From Sphingomonas sp. Leaf412 (lineage in GTDB: Bacteria; Pseudomonadota; Alphaproteobacteria; Sphingomonadales; Sphingomonadaceae), in assembly GCF_001425405.1 (NCBI RefSeq), contig NZ_LMQP01000001.1:1-64000 (forward strand): a stretch of 64,000 bases of DNA, read 5' to 3'. The position numbers and the translations under genes were made by a program. The notes beneath the pieces were generated by a model that saw only the letters and a program-made list of their open reading frames with translations, searched no databases and was not told where the DNA came from. Positions 59,316-64,000 of this stretch are shown here, piece by piece. The stretch's first letter is position 1. Each line of letters opens with the position of its first letter.

Positions 59316-60441
59316 CGCGGCGCGGGCGGCGCCGGGGCCGATCGCGCGGCGCATGCTGGGCGCGACCGGCCTTGCGATCACCGAACTGGGGCTGGGCACC
59401 GCCCCGCTCGGCAATCTCTACCAGCCGGTCGGTGACGACATCGCGCGCGCGACGCTGGCCGCGGCGCGGTCCGCCGGGATGAACCACATCGATACCGCGC
59501 CGCATTACGGCCGCGGGCTGAGCGAACGACGGGTGGGCGACGCGATCCGCGCCGCGCCCGACATGGTCCTGTCCACGAAGGTCGGCCGGTTGCTGCACCC
59601 CGACCGCAGCGTCGTCGATGATCGCCTGCGCGACGGCTTCCGCTCCCCGATGCCCTTCGCTGCGCGATACGACTACAGCCACGACGGCATCCTGCGCAGC
59701 CACGAGGACAGCCTCCAGCGACTGGGGTTGGCGTCGGTGGACATCCTGTACGTCCACGACATCGGCCGCGTCACCCATGGCGATGCGCACGAGCGATATT
59801 GGGCGCAGCTGACCACCGGCGGCGGGTTGCGCGCGCTGGAGCGATTGCGCGACGAGGGCACGATCGCGGGGTTCGGCATCGGGGTGAACGAAGTGGACGC
59901 GTGCCACGACGTCATGCGCGCGGCGAAGCTGGATGCGATCCTGCTGGCGGGTCGATATACGTTGCTGGAACAGGGGGCGCTGGACCGGTTGCTGCCCGCC
60001 TGCGCGGCGGCGGGCACGTCGATCGTCGTGGGCGGACCGTATAACAGCGGCATCCTGGCCACCGGAACGGGGCGCCGCGGCCCGTGCCGTTACGATTACG
60101 GCCCGGCGCCCGCCACGGTGGTGGACAGGGTGGCCGCGATCGAGGCGACCTGCGCGCGTCACGGCGTCCCCCTGCCCGCCGCGGCATTGGCGTTCGTGCT
60201 GGCGCATCCGCAGGTGGCGGGCGTCATCCCCGGCATCGCGAGCCCAGAGCAGGTCGCGCGGACCGTCGCGCTGTATCACCACCCGATCCCCGCCGCGCTG
60301 TGGCAGGAATTGCGCGCGACAGGATTGATCCGCGCCGACGCGCCGGTGCCCGCGGACATGGACCGGGCGCGCGGGGCGCGCGCGGCGACGGAGCCGCATC
60401 GACGTCATGCCGCGTCGGCGCGGGCGAACCCGCCGCGATGA
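59308..60441 (+). CDS. Aldo/keto reductase, probable L-fucose dehydrogenase
   Basis: 377 residues from a GTG start that overlaps the preceding gene by 8 bases. The AKR barrel catalytic tetrad is visible: Asp in HIDTAP, Tyr in PHYGRGLSE, Lys in LSTKVG, His in ILYVHDI. The D-threo-aldose 1-dehydrogenase / L-fucose dehydrogenase branch is suggested by LGLGTAPLGNLY and PFAARYDYSHDGILRS. It would oxidise L-fucose to the lactone with NAD(P). A mutarotase follows (ATGA overlap) and a fuconolactonase is next, giving the first steps of the non-phosphorylated fucose pathway. Confidence 0.85.
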   Translation: MTDAARAAPGPIARRMLGATGLAITELGLGTAPLGNLYQPVGDDIARATLAAARSAGMNHIDTAPHYGRGLSERRVGDAIRAAPDMVLSTKVGRLLHPDRSVVDDRLRDGFRSPMPFAARYDYSHDGILRSHEDSLQRLGLASVDILYVHDIGRVTHGDAHERYWAQLTTGGGLRALERLRDEGTIAGFGIGVNEVDACHDVMRAAKLDAILLAGRYTLLEQGALDRLLPACAAAGTSIVVGGPYNSGILATGTGRRGPCRYDYGPAPATVVDRVAAIEATCARHGVPLPAAALAFVLAHPQVAGVIPGIASPEQVARTVALYHHPIPAALWQELRATGLIRADAPVPADMDRARGARAATEPHRRHAASARANPPR

Positions 60442-60788
60442 CGCGCCGGGTCTGTTTCGCGCTCGACCTCGTCGACGATGCCGCCCTGATCGCCGCGTAC
60501 GAGCGCGCGCACCTGCCCGGCGCGGTATGGCCGGAGGTCGTCGCGGGCATCCGTGCCGCGGGGTGCGAGGCGATGGAGATATGGCGCGCGGGCGATCGCC
60601 TGTTCATGATCGCGCAGGCCGCGGCGGACTGGCCGCGCCCGGTGGCGCCGCCCCTGGCCGCCGCCGACGCGCGCTGGCAGGCGACGATGGATCGCTTCCA
60701 GCGTCGCCTGCCGGTCGCCGCCGTGGGGGAGAAATGGGCGCCGATGACGCGCATCTTCGCGCTCGACCCGGACGACCGCGACGGATGA
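60438..60788 (+). CDS. L-rhamnose/L-fucose mutarotase (RhaM family)
   Basis: 116 residues with the small ferredoxin-like fold of the RhaM/YiiL mutarotases: CFALDLVDDAALIAAYERAH, VAGIRAAGCEAMEIWRAGDRLFMIA, RWQATMDRFQ, and a C-terminal MTRIFALD strand. The conserved His, Tyr and Trp of the family are seen. It speeds anomer interconversion of 6-deoxy-L-sugars. With L-fucose dehydrogenase before it and fuconolactonase after it, L-fucose is the likely sugar. Last gene of the plus-strand run. Confidence 0.88.
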   Translation: MTRRVCFALDLVDDAALIAAYERAHLPGAVWPEVVAGIRAAGCEAMEIWRAGDRLFMIAQAAADWPRPVAPPLAAADARWQATMDRFQRRLPVAAVGEKWAPMTRIFALDPDDRDG

Positions 60789-60810
60789 GGATCGCGGGCG
60801 CGCCCCGCCG

Positions 60811-61719
60811 CTAAAGGCCCAGGCCCAGGCGGTAGAAGCGGTCGGCCGTGCGCCCCCACATCGCGCGACGCTCGTCCGCGGAAAAGCCCGCCAGAATGGC
60901 CTCGTAGGCGCCCAGCGTCCGGTCCAGCGAGCCGAACAGGCGGTCGGTCGGAAAGTTCGTCGCGATCATGACGCGGTCGGGGCCGAACAGGTCGATCGCC
61001 TCCAGCACCGGCGCACGGACGCTGTCCGCGGTCCAGCCGCGATGCAGGAAGCCCGCGCCGGACAGCTTGATCGCGGCGTGCGGCAGCGCCGCGAAGGCGC
61101 GCAACCCCGTGCGCCAGTCATCCCACCCCCCGGGATCGCGCGCGATCGCCAGGCCCATGTGATCCACGACGACGGGCACGTCGGGATGCCGCCGCGCCAG
61201 CGCCGCCAGTCCCGGCATCTGGCGCGGATAGCAATGCAGGTCGAACGACAGGCCGTGGCGGGCGAGCCGGGCATAGCCCGCCTGCCACGCCGGGTCGCCG
61301 GTGCGGTCGCGCGGCGTGTAGGCCAACGCGGGATCGGTGTGCCAGTTCACGATGTGGCGAACCCCGCGTACCGCGCGATGGCCGACGTGGAAGTCCAGCA
61401 GCCGGTCCAGGTCGGGATCGTCGAGCGCGGCGAAGGCGACGACCGCGTCCGGGCGCCCGCGCGCATCCGCCGTCGCCTGAAGCCACCGGGTTTCCGCCAT
61501 CGCCTGCGCGGCGCCCGCCCCCGCCTCGACATGGACCATGCCTGCCAGGTTCCACGCCGCGGTTTCCGCGAGATAATCGTCGAGCAGATAGGTCGTCGCG
61601 ATGGCCGCGGGGGATCCCCAACCCCCGTCGTCGCGAAACGGCGGCCGCAACCAGTCGTAGCCCGGACGCGACAGGTCCCACAGGTGGGCGTGGGCATCGA
61701 CGAAGGCTGGCCGGTCCAC
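60811..61719 (-). CDS. Amidohydrolase, probable L-fuconolactonase
   Basis: 302 residues, TIM-barrel amidohydrolase-2 family. The start MDRPAFVDAHAHLWD has the HxH metal motif. VVDHMGLAIARD and VMIATNFPTDRLFGS, near the C-terminus, carry the remaining ligands. The family includes L-fuconolactonase and L-rhamnono-lactonase. It would open the lactone made by the preceding aldo/keto reductase. It is convergent with the mutarotase gene. The next enzyme, L-fuconate dehydratase, is not in the window. Confidence 0.88.
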   Translation of the reverse strand: MDRPAFVDAHAHLWDLSRPGYDWLRPPFRDDGGWGSPAAIATTYLLDDYLAETAAWNLAGMVHVEAGAGAAQAMAETRWLQATADARGRPDAVVAFAALDDPDLDRLLDFHVGHRAVRGVRHIVNWHTDPALAYTPRDRTGDPAWQAGYARLARHGLSFDLHCYPRQMPGLAALARRHPDVPVVVDHMGLAIARDPGGWDDWRTGLRAFAALPHAAIKLSGAGFLHRGWTADSVRAPVLEAIDLFGPDRVMIATNFPTDRLFGSLDRTLGAYEAILAGFSADERRAMWGRTADRFYRLGLGL

Positions 61720-61792
61720 GATATCCCCCTACCGCGCCGCATCGCCGTCATCGCCGCGACGCCCCCGGCGGTCGGGGTACGGCGCGGACAGG

Positions 61793-61825
61793 AAAAAGCC
61801 CGCCGGGTCGCGGACCGGGCGGGCT
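61793..61825 (-). terminator. Intrinsic terminator of tRNA-Val
   Basis: An 8-bp stem (AGCCCGCC at 61797-61804 with GGCGGGCT at 61818-61825) is followed, on the minus strand, by five U residues. It lies immediately downstream of the tRNA gene in the minus direction. Confidence 0.8.
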
Positions 61826-61832
61826 GATTCGA

Positions 61833-61907
61833 TGGTGGGCGTGGCAAGGATTGAACTTGCGACCCCTGCGATGTCAACACAGTGCTCTACCACTGAGCTA
61901 CACGCCC
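61833..61907 (-). tRNA. tRNA-Val (anticodon GAC)
   Basis: 75 bases including an encoded CCA. On the minus strand it starts GGGCGTG, with a D-arm GCTCAGTGGTAGAGC. The anticodon stem CTGTG/CGCAG encloses the 7-base loop TTGACAT (anticodon GAC). A T-arm GCAAGTTCAATCCTTGC and acceptor CACGCCC-ACCA follow. It reads GUC and GUU valine codons. No integrase or attachment-site duplication is seen beside it. Confidence 0.96.
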
Positions 61908-61919
61908 ACGGGAATGGCG

Positions 61920-61948
61920 CCTCTAGCCGCGCGAACGGCCATGCGCAA
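61920..61948 (-). promoter_or_regulatory. Candidate tRNA-Val promoter
   Basis: On the minus strand TTGCGC (61948-61943) and TAGAGG (61925-61920) are 17 bases apart, with the tRNA beginning 12 bases after the -10. Spacing and position are right for a vegetative promoter; the hexamers match the consensus only partly. Confidence 0.5.
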
Positions 61949-61954
61949 GCGCCA

Positions 61955-62332
61955 TCATACCAGGCCGTTCGCCTCCCCGACCTGAAACAGGCGATCGACC
62001 TCCATCACCAGGTCGCGCAGGTGGAACGGCTTCGACAGGACGCGCGCCTGCGGCATCGCGCCGCCGGCCTTCAGCGTCACCGCGGCGAAGCCGGTGATGA
62101 ACATCACGCGCAGGCCGGGCGACATCGCCGCGGCCTTCTGCGCCAGTTCGATCCCGTCCATTTCCGGCATCACGATGTCGGTCAGCAACAGGTCGAACGT
62201 CTCGCTTTCCAGCAGCGGCAACGCCGCGGTGCCGCGATCGACCGCGGTCACGGCATAGCCGGACCGTTCCAGGGCACGGGCCAGATACTCGCGCATCACA
62301 TCGTCGTCTTCGGCCAGCAGAATGCGTATCAT
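61955..62332 (-). CDS. cpdR: Single-domain response regulator, CpdR-like
   Basis: 125 residues, only a receiver domain: acidic pocket in LLAEDDDVMREYLA, the phospho-Asp in DLLLTDIVMPEMDG (about residue 52), Thr in FITGFAAV and Lys in LSKPFHL. In Caulobacter CpdR, when unphosphorylated, docks ClpXP at the pole and drives cell-cycle proteolysis. Length and the PEMDGIELA segment match that family well. A tRNA gene lies downstream; the divergent neighbour is an N-formylglutamate amidohydrolase gene. Confidence 0.88.
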   Translation of the reverse strand: MIRILLAEDDDVMREYLARALERSGYAVTAVDRGTAALPLLESETFDLLLTDIVMPEMDGIELAQKAAAMSPGLRVMFITGFAAVTLKAGGAMPQARVLSKPFHLRDLVMEVDRLFQVGEANGLV

Positions 62333-62470
62333 GTCGTCCCCGTTCTCCACCCGTCGCCTTATGCGCCCCAGGCGTAAAACTTTCCACCCGCGCTTATGGT
62401 GAACGAACCGGCAATGCGGCGGTCTGCCCGCATGTTGCGGCGCGGCGCGAGTCGCCATAGGGTCGGGCAT

Positions 62471-63310
62471 ATGCCGTCCTCGTTCCAGCTGATCGGTCGC
62501 GACATCCCCGAAAGCCCGGTCGTGCTGTCGGTGCCGCACGCGGGCCGCGATTACCCCCTGTCGTTGCGCAGCGCGCTTCGCGCTCCGTTCGCCAGCTTGG
62601 CCGCGCTGGAGGACCGGCACGTCGATGCGATCGCCCTGGCGGCACGGGAACAGGAGACGCTGCTGCTGCAAATCGCGCCGCGCGCCTGGATCGACCTGAA
62701 CCGGGCGGAACACGAACGCGATCCCCTGCTGGACGAGGGGGCGCGGCCCGCCAACCTGTCCGCGAAGGTGCGCGCGGGGCTGGGCATCGTGCCGCGGCGG
62801 ACCGCCGTGGCGGGGGAATTGTGGCGGCGCCGGCTGGGCGCGGACGAGGTGGAGGCGCGGATCGCGGCGGACCACCGCCCCTATCACGACGCCCTCGGCG
62901 ACACGCTCGCGCGCGCACAGGCGCGGTTCGGGACCGCGGTGCTGCTGGACGTGCATTCGATGCCGCCGATCGCGGGGGGCCGCGCGCGCGTGGTGCTGGG
63001 CGACCGTTTCGGCCGCGCCGCCGCCGCACGGTTCGTCCACCGGCTGGAGGCGGTGCTGGAGGGGGCAGGCGTGCCCTATGCCATCAACACCCCCTATGCC
63101 GGCGGACACATACTGGAACGCCACGGGCGACCGCATGAGCACATCCATGCGATCCAGCTGGAGCTGGACCGGTCGCTCTACCTCGACCGGCGGCTCGATT
63201 CGCCGGGGCCGGGGATGGAGGCGGTCACGCGGCTGGTGCGCGCGATGATCGATGCCCTGGCCGACGAGGCGTCGGCGGGATCCGGTGTGGCGGCGCAGGC
63301 GGCGGAATAA
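62471..63310 (+). CDS. N-formylglutamate amidohydrolase family protein
   Basis: 279 residues starting MPSSFQLIG at 62471. Family motifs are visible: VVLSVPHAGRDYP, RAWIDLNRAEHERDP, DHRPYHDAL, LLDVHSMPP, and GGHILERHGRPHEHIHAIQLELDRSLYLD with likely metal-ligand His and Glu residues. The enzyme releases formate from N-formyl-L-glutamate in histidine breakdown, but no other hut gene is near, so another N-acylated substrate is possible. Its TAA stop lies inside the A-tract that precedes the hairpin at 63316-63341. Confidence 0.87.
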   Translation: MPSSFQLIGRDIPESPVVLSVPHAGRDYPLSLRSALRAPFASLAALEDRHVDAIALAAREQETLLLQIAPRAWIDLNRAEHERDPLLDEGARPANLSAKVRAGLGIVPRRTAVAGELWRRRLGADEVEARIAADHRPYHDALGDTLARAQARFGTAVLLDVHSMPPIAGGRARVVLGDRFGRAAAARFVHRLEAVLEGAGVPYAINTPYAGGHILERHGRPHEHIHAIQLELDRSLYLDRRLDSPGPGMEAVTRLVRAMIDALADEASAGSGVAAQAAE

Positions 63311-63415
63311 AAAAACCACCGCGTGCATGCGCACGCGGTGGCCTAGGTTCAGGGAGGAGACACACCCGAGGGTGTGCCATACGGCCTCGCGAAAGGGGGG
63401 ACACGAGAGCCGTAC
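63309..63415 (-). ncRNA. Candidate small RNA with intrinsic terminator
   Basis: About 107 nt predicted on the minus strand. A first stem pairs TACGGC-CTCG with CGAG-GCCGTA (63414 to 63380) around a C-rich loop. A second hairpin is CACACC-CTCG-GGTGTG. A single-stranded CTCCTCCC stretch follows. Last is an 11-bp terminator stem (63316-63341, loop 63327-63330) with seven U residues. No open frame is present. The C-rich loop and CTCCTCCC could pair with ribosome-binding sites, as in CcsR-type alphaproteobacterial RNAs. It could instead be only the end of the cytochrome mRNA. Confidence 0.6.
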
Positions 63416-63421
63416 CTGTTA

Positions 63422-63449
63422 AACATAGGAAGGTGCCGCGGGGTTGCAA
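63422..63449 (-). promoter_or_regulatory. Candidate promoter for the small RNA
   Basis: On the minus strand TTGCAA (63449-63444) and TATGTT (63427-63422) are separated by 16 bases. A transcript starting about 7 bases later, near 63415, begins exactly at the first predicted stem. Confidence 0.5.
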
Positions 63450-63472
63450 CCCCCGTGAAAAAAGCCGCCGGA

Positions 63473-63997
63473 TCAGCGCGCGCCGGGCAGCATCCGCGCG
63501 AGGACGCGGTCGCGCAGCACGAGATGATGGCGCAGCGCCGCGGCGACATGCAGCAGCACCAGCGCCAGCATCAGCCAGCCCAGAAGCTCGTGCGCCTCGT
63601 GTCCGACGCCCGACGCCGCCTTCGACACGGGCAGGTAGGGGATGTCGAATGCGCCGAACCACGTCAGCGGCCGGCGGCGTTCCGGGTTCGATGCCATCGC
63701 CCAGCCCGACAGCGGCATGACGATCAGCAGCGCGTACAATGTCCAATGCGTCGCGTGCGCCGCGACGCGTTCCCATGCGGGCAACGGCGGCAGCGCGGGC
63801 GGGCGGTGGCCCAGCCGCCACAAAACCCGGCCGAGCGTGAGGACGAGGACCGTGATCCCGATCGCCTTGTGCAGCGGGAACAGCGCGCCCAGCGCGGGCA
63901 CCGCGTCGCCGCCGATCCCGCTCGCCAGGTTGACGACGACGAGCAGCGCGACCGTCCAGTGGAACGCGATCGCGACCCGCGAATAGCGTTCCCCCAT
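63473..63997 (-). CDS. Cytochrome b561 family membrane protein
   Basis: 174 residues from the ATG at 63997 (a GTG precedes it at the window edge, so a longer N-terminus cannot be fully excluded). Four transmembrane helices contain the heme-ligand histidines: AIAFHWTVALLVV, FPLHKAIGITVL, VAAHATHWTLYALLIVMPLSGWAM, and VGHEAHELLGWLMLALVLLHVAAALRHH. Such cytochromes pass electrons from ubiquinol or oxidise superoxide at the inner membrane. The gene ends 24 bases before the candidate small-RNA promoter. Confidence 0.93.
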   Translation of the reverse strand: MGERYSRVAIAFHWTVALLVVVNLASGIGGDAVPALGALFPLHKAIGITVLVLTLGRVLWRLGHRPPALPPLPAWERVAAHATHWTLYALLIVMPLSGWAMASNPERRRPLTWFGAFDIPYLPVSKAASGVGHEAHELLGWLMLALVLLHVAAALRHHLVLRDRVLARMLPGAR

Positions 63998-64000
63998 CAC

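Noticed and set aside
61793-61950. tRNA-Val as an integration site of a mobile element
   Set aside because: No integrase, no duplicated tRNA 3' end and no composition change were seen nearby.

Overview
The window looks like a chromosome segment of a Sphingomonas-type alphaproteobacterium. The indicators are a PEPxxWA-CTERM protein with an XrtV-like accessory membrane protein, a sphingomonad-style TonB-dependent receptor, a CpdR-like response regulator, GC content near 70% by eye over most of the window, and palindromic REP-like repeats. Genes are densely packed, and many neighbours overlap by 1 to 14 bases.

Region by region. (1) 1-2714: three genes of visibly lower GC (an SDR truncated by the window edge, a SnoaL-like protein, an acyl-CoA-dehydrogenase-fold protein) resembling part of a hydrophobic-compound catabolic cluster. 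A gene-poor stretch to 3230 follows. (2) gyrB, 3231-5732. (3) 5866-20498: a peptidoglycan-fragment and D-amino-acid salvage block. It holds MurQ with a BadF-type amino-sugar kinase, a divergent AmpG-like permease with a serine hydrolase, and a minus-strand run of penicillin-acylase-like amidase, N-acyl-D-amino-acid deacylase, DgcN, DgcA, dicarboxylate/amino-acid symporter, LysR regulator and DacB-type carboxypeptidase. (4) 20796-34045: a TonB receptor, a PEPxxWA-CTERM protein, an AAA ATPase, an XrtV accessory-like protein, two acyltransferases, a 2OG-Fe(II) oxygenase, an O-antigen-ligase-like protein, a serine acetyltransferase and a class I glutamine amidotransferase, suggesting surface polysaccharide and protein-sorting functions. 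(5) 34077-61719: an N-glycan utilisation locus. (6) 61793-64000: tRNA-Val(GAC), cpdR, an N-formylglutamate amidohydrolase, a candidate small RNA and cytochrome b561.

The N-glycan locus is the most coherent system. A minus-strand run encodes exported GH20, GH2 (beta-mannosidase type), GH3 (beta-xylosidase type), GH125, GH92 and GH29 enzymes, coupled by 4-base overlaps. Together these could remove every sugar of a plant-type or high-mannose N-glycan from its non-reducing ends. The divergent plus-strand run encodes CutC, a GntR/UTRA regulator, NagB-II, NagA, an EIIA-HPr-EI phosphotransferase fusion, a GlcNAc EIICB permease, a Tat-type glycosylasparaginase that could cut the GlcNAc-Asn bond, and two fucose enzymes. 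L-fucose handling is split over the two flanks: FucP and a damaged SDR on the left, L-fucose dehydrogenase, mutarotase and fuconolactonase on the right. No endoglycosidase and no L-fuconate dehydratase are visible. Shared GTCCATA-type sites lie between the divergent runs and are the likely operator region.
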